From positions 1-44,185 of the forward strand of contig JANXZG010000130.1 of assembly GCA_025355645.1 (NCBI GenBank): DNA of 44,185 bases, read 5' to 3'. Of the stretch, positions 17,086 to 25,061 are shown piece after piece. A model generated the notes under the pieces. It made no database searches. It was not told the DNA's origin and was given only the letters and a program-made list of their open reading frames with translations. Position numbers and translations under genes: made by a program. How positions within the stretch are numbered: position 1 is the first letter of the stretch; each line of letters begins with the position of its first letter. This DNA is from Gammaproteobacteria bacterium (lineage in GTDB: Bacteria > Pseudomonadota > Gammaproteobacteria > Steroidobacterales > Steroidobacteraceae).

Positions 17086-19806
17086 CTATTTTCGGCTCGT
17101 CGCTTTCCGTACGGCGGCGCGTAAGGAGCGGCTGGCTTGTGCATATCCATCCCATGCGCCGGTTTTCTTAAGCGTCACGGCGGCAGTCCAGATCGTGTAA
17201 CGCGCAGGGTTAAGGCCTGGTTTCACACCCTTCCAGACAAGTGGCATAGATACGGTCGCGCCCGCACGCGCCCTGGGGGACATCGGAGCAACCGCCGTTG
17301 CGGTCCGATCATTGCGCAAGTAGTCCAGGAAAATGCGGCCGACGCGATCGCGCTTGGACATCGTGTCAAGATACTTGGTCGGCGAATCTTGCGCCATTTG
17401 CGAACAAAGGACGTGCGCAAAGTCTTTGGCTACCGGCCAGGCCAGCGCGTCCTTGCCTCCGGTCAGGGGTGTAACGACGTGCAGACCTTTACCGCCGGTC
17501 GTTTTGCAGAACGACTCAAGACCCACTGCCGCCAGGCGCTCGCGAATTTCGTGGGCCGCCGCTATAACGGCGGAAAATTTGACGTCAGGCGCCGGATCCA
17601 GGTCAAAGACCAGCCGACCCGCGACCTCGGGATCACCGGGTGCGCCATTCCACGGATGAATTTCGAGCGCGCCGATCTGAGCGACTGCGACTAACGCCTC
17701 AAGGCGATCTATCTGCACATAGGGCGCCTTATCGCCTTTGACCTTTGCCAGCGTGAAGAAATTTGAGCCGCCCGCCATCGCATGGCGCTGAAAGAAGTGC
17801 GCGCCGGCAATACCGTCGGGTGCGCGAAGCAGCGAACAGGGCCGACCTTTCAGATGCGGAAGCATCCACTTGCCAACCGCTTCATAGTAACGCGCGAGGT
17901 CAAGCTTGGTGACTACGCTGGAATCGCCGGCATCTGGCCAAAGAACCTTTTCGGGTTTGGACACGGTGACGCCCATGACCACCGCAAGCCCTGCCGTCGG
18001 GGTTCGGGAGGAGGATGCCGCCGGAGCCACTGTCGATGCTCCTTTACCGGCGGGTCGAAGTTTGACCGCGGCCGCCAACTTCGCCTCGGGGTCTTTGACG
18101 GACTGAACCGACGTCGCCAATTCAGCAACAACCTCACTGGCAGGCTTGTCGCGACGCAAACCCTTGAATGAAGCCTGTCGGATCATTCCCGATGCGGTCC
18201 ACCCCGCGAATTCAATTTCGGCTACCAGCGTAGGTTTTAGCCACCGAATGTTTTTCTGCGGGGATGGGGCGTTTTCCCCGCCAAATGGGCTGGTCTCGCG
18301 CGTGAGTTTCTGCAGCGTCGGCAAGAGTTTGCCAGCGACTTCTGAGCTGTACCCGGTGCCAATTCGCCCGACGTAGACCAGATGGCCATCGCGGTTCACG
18401 CCCGCGAGCAATGAGCGAAAGCGCCCCGCTTCGCTGGTCCAGCCGCCCAAGACCACTTCGTGGCCGGCGCGACACTTCGCCTTTGTCCAATCCCCCGACC
18501 GTCCGGATATATAGGGTGCGGCTAATCGCTTTGACACGATGCCTTCTAGGTGCATTTTGCATGCCGACTGCAAAACGTTATCGGCGGTCGATTCAAAATG
18601 CGCGACATACCGGATCGATTCGCCGGCATCCGCTTTCTCAATCAATGCTTTGAGCCGCTGCTTGCGGTCGGATAAAGGCAGCGCCCGCAGGTCCATCTTC
18701 GATTCGACTAACAAGTCGAATGCAAAAAAGACCAGATTCTCGGACTGATTTTCTGACAAGGCCGCTTGGAGCGATGCGAAGCTCGGCACTTGATGTGAAT
18801 CAAGCGCACATATTTCCCCGTCGACCATGCAATCTGGAAGCGCCTTGGCCGCCGTGCCAATCGCTGAAAACTGCTGCGTCCAGTCAAGGCCCCGGCGCGT
18901 GAGTATACGGGCCTTACCGTCCTGCACGCGTACCTGAGCCCGATAGCCGTCGAATTTGACTTCATGCGCCCAGCCGGCCACGGCGGGAGGGCGATCCACT
19001 AACCGGCAGAGTTGAGGTTCAATGAAGGTCGGCATCGACTTGAGCGCCGTCGCTTTTAAAGGCTTGCATTTCTTTTTGGGCGGCGCAGCGGCTTGCTGCA
19101 CGGTCTGCGCCCGTTCGTCCCGTTTACCCCATACGGCATCTGCACTGAGAGATTGCGTACTAAGCATGAACGGGGTCGGCGATTTTCCTTTGCCCGCGGC
19201 AATTTGGGTCATCGATCTCCCGGAAGCAACCGACCGATCGACGTCCAGGAGTGCCTGCGCCTCGCTAGGACGCGCGGCCGCGTCCCGATGCTTGATCAAC
19301 AGCCAGTTGGTGCGTTTGTCTCCCGATCGGTTGTTCTTCATGCGCACCAGCACCCAGCTACCTTGGAGGCGTTTGCCCGCCAATGTGAACTTGAAGTCAC
19401 CGCTTCTTAGTGCTTCCGTGGGACCCCTTTCTCCTTCGGGTCTCCAGTAGCCGCGGTCCCAGAGCTGCACGGTACCCCCGCCATATTGTCCCTTCGGGAT
19501 CGTCCCCTCGAAATCCCCATAATCAAGCGGATGGTCTTCCACCTCGACCGCGAGCCTCTTTACACCCGGGTCGAGCGAAGGGCCCTTGGTCACGGCCCAG
19601 GACTTAAAAACGCCGTCGAGTTCCAAGCGCAGGTCATAATGCAAATGGCTGGCCGCGTGTTTTTGGATCACGAAGCGCAGCTGGCTCGCAGTTGCTACTG
19701 GTAGGTGCCCTGCGGGCTCCGCGGTCTTGGTGAAGTCGCGTTTGGTTCGATAGCGGGCGAGCGAGCGCTTCGCCATATTTTTCGACTTGCTTCTTGCCTT
19801 TTGCAT
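17086..19806 (-). CDS. ligD: ATP-dependent DNA ligase LigD (phosphoesterase-ligase-polymerase)
   Basis: The three catalytic modules of bacterial end-joining LigD are in the Pseudomonas order. The 3'-phosphoesterase domain comes first (KHAASHLHYDLRLELDG, EDHPLDYGDFEG, IPKGQYGGG). The ligase core has motif I EVKFDGYR with the AMP-accepting lysine at about residue 284 and DGEICALD. The primase/polymerase domain is C-terminal (HFFQRHAM, LVFDLDP with metal-binding Asp, KTTGGKGLHVV). The start was set at ATG 19806 because AAAGGA precedes it at 5 bases, giving 906 aa. ATG 19881 (25 residues longer, motif abutting the start) and ATG 19776 are alternatives. The enzyme repairs double-strand breaks with Ku. 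No ku gene is in the window. Confidence 0.93.
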   Translation of the reverse strand: MQKARSKSKNMAKRSLARYRTKRDFTKTAEPAGHLPVATASQLRFVIQKHAASHLHYDLRLELDGVFKSWAVTKGPSLDPGVKRLAVEVEDHPLDYGDFEGTIPKGQYGGGTVQLWDRGYWRPEGERGPTEALRSGDFKFTLAGKRLQGSWVLVRMKNNRSGDKRTNWLLIKHRDAAARPSEAQALLDVDRSVASGRSMTQIAAGKGKSPTPFMLSTQSLSADAVWGKRDERAQTVQQAAAPPKKKCKPLKATALKSMPTFIEPQLCRLVDRPPAVAGWAHEVKFDGYRAQVRVQDGKARILTRRGLDWTQQFSAIGTAAKALPDCMVDGEICALDSHQVPSFASLQAALSENQSENLVFFAFDLLVESKMDLRALPLSDRKQRLKALIEKADAGESIRYVAHFESTADNVLQSACKMHLEGIVSKRLAAPYISGRSGDWTKAKCRAGHEVVLGGWTSEAGRFRSLLAGVNRDGHLVYVGRIGTGYSSEVAGKLLPTLQKLTRETSPFGGENAPSPQKNIRWLKPTLVAEIEFAGWTASGMIRQASFKGLRRDKPASEVVAELATSVQSVKDPEAKLAAAVKLRPAGKGASTVAPAASSSRTPTAGLAVVMGVTVSKPEKVLWPDAGDSSVVTKLDLARYYEAVGKWMLPHLKGRPCSLLRAPDGIAGAHFFQRHAMAGGSNFFTLAKVKGDKAPYVQIDRLEALVAVAQIGALEIHPWNGAPGDPEVAGRLVFDLDPAPDVKFSAVIAAAHEIRERLAAVGLESFCKTTGGKGLHVVTPLTGGKDALAWPVAKDFAHVLCSQMAQDSPTKYLDTMSKRDRVGRIFLDYLRNDRTATAVAPMSPRARAGATVSMPLVWKGVKPGLNPARYTIWTAAVTLKKTGAWDGYAQASRSLRAAVRKATSRK

Positions 19807-20101
19807 TACATCCTTTGCCTCGACCAATGCACCCGGATACAGCTCGCCGACCGTGGGCAAGATCCGACGGACGGGTGGCATCCCTTGATGGGACCCCAGT
19901 CTAACGAAAGATTACCGCGAAGGGACCTAATAACCCGCTTATCAGCGAGCTACATGCGTAGCCGCCGGATTTCGCCATTTGTTGTCGGGCATCACTGACA
20001 GCGCGCCGATCGTCCGCACGAAATTATCGTTTGGGGCGAACAAATACTCGCCATCGGCCATGCGACCGTCGCAGCCGCCAGAGCAGGATGGCAAGGACGG
20101 A

Positions 20102-20477
20102 TCAGGTAAGCATTGCGGCGCTCAACACGAGAGGAGCCGACGCAATCGCCAGCCCTTTCCAGATGATCCCTGCAAATGCCATGAGGGCGATGGCGCCGAG
20201 AAGTGCGCCGCGGGCGTCCAACGCCGCAGAAAGTCTGCCGCGCAAGGTATTCAAAATCCCCGCACGCCGCTTTTTATCGCGTTCAAGGCGCTCAACCAAG
20301 GTGGCACTGGCGGAAAGATCGCTGGAAACGCAAGAAAAAAGTCCTCCAATTGCTGGCCCCGTAATGGCGAGCGATCAAGCCGGTTAGCACCGTTACCGCG
20401 CTTCCCAACCAAAAACGCACAAGGTATTCGGATCCCTTGGTTTTTCTGAGTGCGCCAAGTTTTACCTTGATAAGCAT
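20102..20477 (-). pseudogene. DUF3147-type membrane gene, broken by frameshifts
   Basis: The intact ancestor can be read by joining frames. It starts MLIKVKLGALRKTKGSEYLV and continues VRFWLGSAVTVLTGLIARHYG. It then needs a frame change at a G4 run (20357-20360) to read GPAIGGLF, another at an A6/T6 run (20335-20340) to read LAFPAIFP, and a third near 20311 to read ASATLVERLERDKKRRAG and the last helix (ALLGAIALMAFAGIIWKGL). These segments fit DUF3147-like membrane proteins. Two one-base gains and one one-base loss explain all breaks. Either the gene has decayed or the homopolymers were misread. Its ATG overlaps the TGA of the gene before it (TGATG), so the two were translationally coupled. 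Confidence 0.72.
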
Positions 20478-20818
20478 CAAAGGGTCTCGAACAAAGAGAA
20501 AAATAAGGCCGCGCCCGCTGCCCAAGCCAGCAAACCCTATATCGCGGCGGGTGCTGGCCGTATGTGCATGATCGCCATAAGGTATACACAAAGGGTGGCA
20601 TAGAAACAGAATGCGAGCGCACCGGCGATCATTGATTTTGCCCTGATCGCGGCGTACGACGTCCCTTCAGAAAAAATGGTCAGTCCCAAGGTTGCCAGAG
20701 CTACAGAAGGGGCGCTCGCAAACAGGCCCGCAAACCCTTTTGGCTTTAAGACGTCACCGAGTTCGGCGAAGAGCGAAACGAGCGTTCCGCCTAGTAGGAA
20801 TCTTAATATCATCTGCAT
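20477..20818 (-). pseudogene. DUF3147-type membrane gene with an internal stop
   Basis: The frame opens at ATG 20818 (MQMILRFLLGGTLVSLF) and reads a DUF3147-like protein: LGDVLKPKGFAGLF, SAPSVALATLGLTIF, then the helix SMIAGALAFCFYATLCVYL. Translation stops at TAG (20537-20539). The same frame continues past it with a further membrane helix (GLLAWAAGAALFFSLFETL) and ends at a TGA (20477-20479) overlapping the next ATG. The TAG therefore looks like a nonsense change that removed the last helix; one base change (for example to TGG) would restore it. A truncated 93-aa protein may still be made. An upstream TTG at 20863 is a less likely start. Confidence 0.68.
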
Positions 20819-21214
20819 TGCGGTTCCGTAAAACCGTTTATTTGATCCGGCATTCGCCGCCAATATTTGCGATTCGCGGTTTTAGGATGGTCCCTTGTAA
20901 TGAGGATTCCTATTGAGGGACGCTTGCCGTGTGTACCTCAAAGAGCAGGAAGAAACGACGGTCCCCATCTGGTGCCACTGCAGGGCTTACATCACGATAG
21001 CGTTGCCATCGTCGTAGAGCGAAATTGCCCTAAACCGCCGCTGAGCAGCCCTGGCGGACGGTGGAATAAGCGAATTTCTAAAGCCCGGAGACGAATTATT
21101 TGCCCTGGTACGGCCAACGCGCGAGGCGTGCGATCTTGGCTCTCCAGTATGGGCAGCTCGGCCCGGCCCAGTGGCCAGCCGCTGATTTACCGGGCTTAAC
21201 CGATGTTACGCAAC
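20819..21214. other. Non-coding stretch between DUF3147 and DUF2934 genes
   Basis: About 400 bases separate the two minus-strand genes. I see no protein with family features, no RNA gene and no repeat. Promoter elements for the DUF3147 pair would be expected here but none is clear. Confidence 0.4.
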
Positions 21215-21520
21215 CTAAGAGGAGTGCATGCCCTTGATTTCTGCCTCCGCGAGGAGCCAGTCATCGAGAGAATACCCTTCCGTGAATCCCCGCTTCTCTG
21301 CCCGGTAGTAAGCCGCCTCAGCGATCATCAGATGCTGTTGGTCTTCGCCGGTAGGTGCAAAAGCATGCAAATTCGCGGTATCCCCCGAATTGTGGTTCTG
21401 CGAGGGATTACGACTCTTTCGGCCCTTTGGCTGCTTGCCTGTCCACTTCGTTGCGTTTCTCGATTGGGATCCATCACGACTTCCCGCAAGTTGCTGTTTT
21501 TCAGACTGTTCGATCACCAT
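21215..21520 (-). CDS. DUF2934-domain protein
   Basis: This 101-aa protein has a polar, low-complexity N-terminal half and a C-terminal DUF2934 motif: IAEAAYYRAEKRGFTEGYSL then DDWLLAEAEI. This short helical motif is found in many small proteins of Beta/Gamma/Alphaproteobacteria; its function is not known. The start ATG 21520 is preceded by AAGGAG at 7 bases, a strong site. It has no close partner gene. The ends and the motif position are normal for the family. Confidence 0.85.
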   Translation of the reverse strand: MVIEQSEKQQLAGSRDGSQSRNATKWTGKQPKGRKSRNPSQNHNSGDTANLHAFAPTGEDQQHLMIAEAAYYRAEKRGFTEGYSLDDWLLAEAEIKGMHSS

Positions 21521-21820
21521 GGAAATCTCCTTGCGAGCCAGCGGCGGCAGCGGCTAATCTAAGTAATACATGAACCGCAGTAGAGGTCCAAAAATCTACT
21601 TGACTGGTAGGACGTCGCGAAGTTCGATGCCGTCAAACTATACCCGCGGCGTGGTGCGCGCCGTAGCGGGCCGACAGCCAGCTTGGGTCCATATCTTGGA
21701 CGCCAATGAGGCCCGAACGGCGCCCCTCGTCAGATAATCTTCACCGTACTTCGTGACATACGCGGTTGATCCGCCGCTCGCAGTCGCAGATAGTATTTTT
21801 TCAATTTAGCGGAGGGCATC

Positions 21821-21889
21821 GTGAAGGCGATTCGTGTGCATCAATCTGGGGGACCCGAGGTGCTGAGAAAATTTGAGGCGCTCCACTGA
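21821..21889 (+). pseudogene. N-terminal remnant of a quinone oxidoreductase (MDR family)
   Basis: GTG 21821, preceded by GGAGG, opens a 22-codon frame starting MKAIRVHQSGGPEVLRKFEA. This is the typical first beta strand of zinc-independent quinone oxidoreductases (the usual form is close to MKAIRVHQFGGPEVLRYE). The frame ends at TGA after ALH and no more of the enzyme follows. The start and its ribosome binding site survive, so a deletion removed almost the whole gene. Confidence 0.65.
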
Positions 21890-21956
21890 TTGAACCGGCC
21901 AGCCCGCCGAGGGTTTGCCGGCATTATTTATCGCCATTTAACCCGACGCCGACACT

Positions 21957-21984
21957 GCCACTGTCGCGCGCCGGCGACAGTGGC
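21957..21984. repeat. Perfect 11-bp inverted repeat with a 6-base loop
   Basis: GCCACTGTCGC and its exact complement GCGACAGTGGC flank GCGCCG. It is 68 bases after the oxidoreductase remnant. It could be the terminator of that lost gene, but no T-tract follows; a protein-binding palindrome or repeat element is also possible. Confidence 0.75.
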
Positions 21985-22112
21985 TTCTCGGACCGACCCG
22001 CGGCATCCTGTTATTCATGGACGCGCAGAGACTTAAGAAACTAGTCACGGATTTGCATTGTCCTTTTCGATGTTTTATCGCGGTCAAAAAAGCTTGAGAT
22101 TGTTGCCATTAG

Positions 22113-22130
22113 TGTAGGAAACATCCGACA
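22113..22130. promoter_or_regulatory. Imperfect palindrome upstream of the EPS operon
   Basis: TGTAGGA-AACA-TCCGACA is a 7+7 inverted repeat with one mismatch and a 4-base spacer, 223 bases before the first EPS-locus gene. Size and symmetry suit a dimeric transcription factor. No known regulator is assigned. Confidence 0.3.
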
Positions 22131-22352
22131 GCACTCGGCGGCGCACAGAGGTCGCCGCCCGCTGCACCACTGAGCGAGAATAGTAGACGCAAACGTGCTT
22201 TACTATGGCTTGGACGGCGCAATTTTTTCGCTGATTTAACACTAATTTTTTAGGGATGATATTGCTTACGGAAAGCTCGATGGCAGAGTGTCGAGGGAGG
22301 ATAAAAAAACGGCTGAAACGTGAACGTTTGCAAGTGAGGGGTTAATTTGTAT

Positions 22353-22736
22353 ATGAATAATCACAGATTGGTATTTTTACGGCTCGTTGCAGTCGTATGT
22401 GCGGGTTCACTCAGCCCCGTTGCACAATCCCAACAGTCCGTTGGGGCGATATCCATGACGCCGACGAGCAGATCGGAAATGAACTCTCCCGCGCAGGGCG
22501 TGCCTAAGACGCTCAAGCACAGCCGCAATCTGGCGCTGCGGGGTAACTTTCCAACCCTCAAAGCCAGCATGGTTAAGGACCTTGGAAGGACCTATGCCGC
22601 TTCGGAGACGGACGCTCGTAAATCTGGGGCTCTTGATGGTTGGTTGATCGCTCTGGCCGCTTTTGGGTTGATTGTTCTGCAGCTTCGGCATAAGCACAGG
22701 TCACTGCCGCAGCGAAGGATTACGCCATTTGGCTGA
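22353..22736 (+). CDS. Secreted protein with C-terminal membrane anchor, first gene of the EPS locus
   Basis: This 127-aa protein has an N-terminal signal peptide (HRLVFLRLVAVVCAGSL, likely cleavage after VAQSQ). A polar central region follows. At the C-terminus a single hydrophobic helix (DGWLIALAAFGLIVLQL) is followed at once by a basic tail (RHKHRSLPQRR). That tripartite end resembles exosortase or sortase-like sorting signals and tail anchors, but there is no PEP motif. I do not recognise a family. The start is ATG 22353, or TTG 22347, which has better spacing (5 bases) to GAGGGG. The stop is followed within 10-45 bases by the WcaJ-like gene, so it is probably co-transcribed with the EPS genes. 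Confidence 0.7.
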   Translation: MNNHRLVFLRLVAVVCAGSLSPVAQSQQSVGAISMTPTSRSEMNSPAQGVPKTLKHSRNLALRGNFPTLKASMVKDLGRTYAASETDARKSGALDGWLIALAAFGLIVLQLRHKHRSLPQRRITPFG

Positions 22737-22779
22737 GAGTTAAGTGCCCGTCGTTCTGCCGCTTTCTTTTTTGGGTGAC

Positions 22780-24231
22780 ATGATGATCGATGAGCCCCTA
22801 ATGGCCGACCTTGATCGCGCGCGATCGCAGCCTCAATCACAGGATGTAACCTCCTTTGATTCAAGTGCGGTTTTTTTGATCAAGGCGCTTTTCTATCCCG
22901 TCACCGCCGTCGCATTTCTCGCCTTCTGCCTCTGGCTCGGACATCGCACGCTGACCGGAACGTATTTTCTAATTGCCGTATTGACGTTTGTGGGGGCTGC
23001 GGAGCTGCTAGGCGACTCGCGCATCGATCACGACGCGGCGAAGATTCCGCAGGAGCTGCGCTGGTTGCTCGACATGGTCCTTCGGTGGATCGCTGTCGGC
23101 GCCTGTGTGGGACTAGTGCTCTACCTGTCGGGCTTGCGCGTTTCCGCGAGCGATCGCGCTCTGGTTGTATGGTTCGCGTTCACGCCGATCGTTTTATGGG
23201 GAGGCACGATCGGGATGCGCCAGGCCCTCCTGTACGTAGGCATCAAGCATGCCAATCCCCGCCGCGCCATCATCGTGGGGGCGAATAAACAGGGCATCCT
23301 ATTGGGCAAGAAGCTCTCAGAACAATCCTTAATGCGGGTAAATTTGCTTGGCTACTTCGACGACCGCCCCGCCAATCACCTTCCGTCTCTCGTGGGTGCC
23401 CCGCTCGGACGTATAATCGACGTACCGGATTTTGTGCGTGAACACGGCGTGAATGTCGTATACATTCCGCTACCGATTTTCCCTCGGCCTGGCATCACTA
23501 AATTGTTGCGTGGCCTGCGCGACACGGTAGCCTCGGTCTACTTCGTACCCGACTTCAGCTCGCTCAGCAATATCCAGTCGCGGGTCGATGTGCTGCATGG
23601 CATGCCAATGATTGCGGTAAACGAGTCACCTTTTTTCGGCGTGCGATCGGTGGCCAAGCGCGTCAGCGACATCGTCATGTCCTTTCTCATCCTGCTCGTG
23701 TTGTGGCCGGTTCTGATCGCGGTGGCCGTCGGCGTAAAATGCAGCTCGAGCGGTCCCGCAATTTTCAAGCAACTTCGTTACGGCCTGGATGGCAGCGAGA
23801 TATTGGTCTACAAGTTTCGGTCCATGACCGTCACCGAGGACGGCGTCACGCGTTACACACAGGTCACTCGCGATGACAATCGTGTGACCCCATTCGGCGC
23901 TTTTATTCGCCGCACATCGTTGGACGAACTACCGCAGCTTTTCAATGTTATCGAGGGCAGCATGAGCCTGGTGGGGCCGCGTCCACACGCGATAGCGGTG
24001 AACGAGCACTACCGACGCCTGATCCCGAGCTACATGTTCCGGCATAAGGTCAAACCAGGAATCACCGGCTGGGCTCAAGTTAACGGGTACCGTGGGGGGG
24101 ACGATTTGCCCACTATGACAAAGCGAATCCAATGCGATCTCGAATATCTTAAGAATTGGTCCATGTGGCTCGATTTAAAAATTATCCTGCGAACCTTTTC
24201 GCTGCTGTGGGGCGATCGCGATGCATTCTGA
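22780..24231 (+). CDS. wcaJ: Undecaprenyl-phosphate sugar phosphotransferase (WcaJ/EpsB type)
   Basis: This enzyme starts EPS repeat-unit synthesis by moving a sugar-1-phosphate, usually glucose, from a UDP-sugar to undecaprenyl phosphate at the inner membrane. Four N-terminal membrane helices come first, then a CoA-binding-like Rossmann domain ([28 protein letters not shown]). A fifth hydrophobic segment ([20 protein letters not shown]) leads into the catalytic bacterial sugar transferase domain, with [28 protein letters not shown] and [15 protein letters not shown]. All conserved parts are present. ATG 22780 (483 aa) is preferred; an upstream GTG at 22744 and ATG 22783 are possible. The end overlaps the next gene by 11 bases. 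Confidence 0.93.
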   Translation: MMIDEPLMADLDRARSQPQSQDVTSFDSSAVFLIKALFYPVTAVAFLAFCLWLGHRTLTGTYFLIAVLTFVGAAELLGDSRIDHDAAKIPQELRWLLDMVLRWIAVGACVGLVLYLSGLRVSASDRALVVWFAFTPIVLWGGTIGMRQALLYVGIKHANPRRAIIVGANKQGILLGKKLSEQSLMRVNLLGYFDDRPANHLPSLVGAPLGRIIDVPDFVREHGVNVVYIPLPIFPRPGITKLLRGLRDTVASVYFVPDFSSLSNIQSRVDVLHGMPMIAVNESPFFGVRSVAKRVSDIVMSFLILLVLWPVLIAVAVGVKCSSSGPAIFKQLRYGLDGSEILVYKFRSMTVTEDGVTRYTQVTRDDNRVTPFGAFIRRTSLDELPQLFNVIEGSMSLVGPRPHAIAVNEHYRRLIPSYMFRHKVKPGITGWAQVNGYRGGDDLPTMTKRIQCDLEYLKNWSMWLDLKIILRTFSLLWGDRDAF

Positions 24232-25042
24232 CCAGGCATTTCACGCGAGGTCAGGCCGCTATGGCAGGGCATGTGCTGTTGCGGGTGCAATCGCTTTATT
24301 GTGGCTCACCCAAGCGGCTGCGCAGCCCGAAGATTATCGGCTCGGCCCCGGCGATTTGGTCAGATTCGTTGTGTTCGATCACGACGAGTTGAGCATCAGC
24401 ACCCGCATTAGCCAGACCGGTAACATCACGTTTCCGCTGGTCGGTGTGGTATTGCTTTCGGGGCTGTCCGCGCGCGCGGCCGAACTGCTGATGGCGCGGC
24501 GCTTGACCGAAGGCGGCTTCGTCAAACAACCCGAAGTCACCGTCATTATTGAGGAATATCAGAGCCAGAAAGTGTCCGTTATGGGTCAAGTGGCAAAGCC
24601 CGGACAATATCCGCTCGACGCCTCAAAAACAGTTATCGACTTGCTCGCGATGGCAGGGGGTGTGCTGAACGACACGGCCGCCGAGGACGCAACACTGGTG
24701 CGCGCGGACGGAAAACGCATCGACATCGATCTGCAGAAGCTTTTCGATGGCGATCCCGCAGTGAACTACAGCGTTCAGGGCGGCGACACCATATTCGTTC
24801 CGCATGCACCACAATTCTACATCTATGGCCAAGTACAGCATCCAGGGCAGTACCGCCTCACTCGATACACGACAATTTCGCAAGCTATTTCCATCGGTGG
24901 CGGCCTAATGCCGCGCGGCACTCAGCGCGGCGCCATCCTAAAACGCGTGGATTCATCCGGTAAAGAGCGGGAGTATTCGGTAAAGAACGACGACGTACTG
25001 CAACCGAACGATGTTCTATTAATCAAGGCAAGCATTTTCTAA
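24221..25042 (+). CDS. epsE: Polysaccharide export protein EpsE (Wza-like)
   Basis: This 273-aa periplasmic/outer-membrane export protein has a signal region (AVAGAIALLWLTQAAA). The Poly_export domain follows (YRLGPGDLVRFVVFDHDELS, ISQTGNITFPLVG), then two SLBB/beta-grasp domains: SQKVSVMGQVAKPGQYPLDA and PQFYIYGQVQHPGQYRLTRY. No lipobox cysteine is present, unlike Wza, so it probably lacks a lipid anchor. The short, single-copy layout is that of the EpsE proteins of methanolan-type EPS operons. It should form the periplasmic/outer-membrane conduit together with EpsF and EpsL. The start overlaps the end of the phosphotransferase gene. Confidence 0.92.
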   Translation: MHSDQAFHARSGRYGRACAVAGAIALLWLTQAAAQPEDYRLGPGDLVRFVVFDHDELSISTRISQTGNITFPLVGVVLLSGLSARAAELLMARRLTEGGFVKQPEVTVIIEEYQSQKVSVMGQVAKPGQYPLDASKTVIDLLAMAGGVLNDTAAEDATLVRADGKRIDIDLQKLFDGDPAVNYSVQGGDTIFVPHAPQFYIYGQVQHPGQYRLTRYTTISQAISIGGGLMPRGTQRGAILKRVDSSGKEREYSVKNDDVLQPNDVLLIKASIF

Positions 25043-25061
25043 AAATATTCCGAGCAATCCT

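Larger units (their letters stand above)
21521..22352. other. Long upstream region of the EPS locus
   Basis: About 830 bases separate the DUF2934 gene from the first EPS gene. It holds a 22-codon quinone-oxidoreductase remnant, a perfect 11-bp inverted repeat and an imperfect palindrome, described separately. The last 250 bases are AT-richer than the surroundings, with A/T runs at about 22085, 22224, 22247 and 22303, and are the likely promoter and leader region of the EPS operon. I could not fix a -35/-10 pair or a convincing sigma-54 GG-N10-GC site. Confidence 0.5.
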
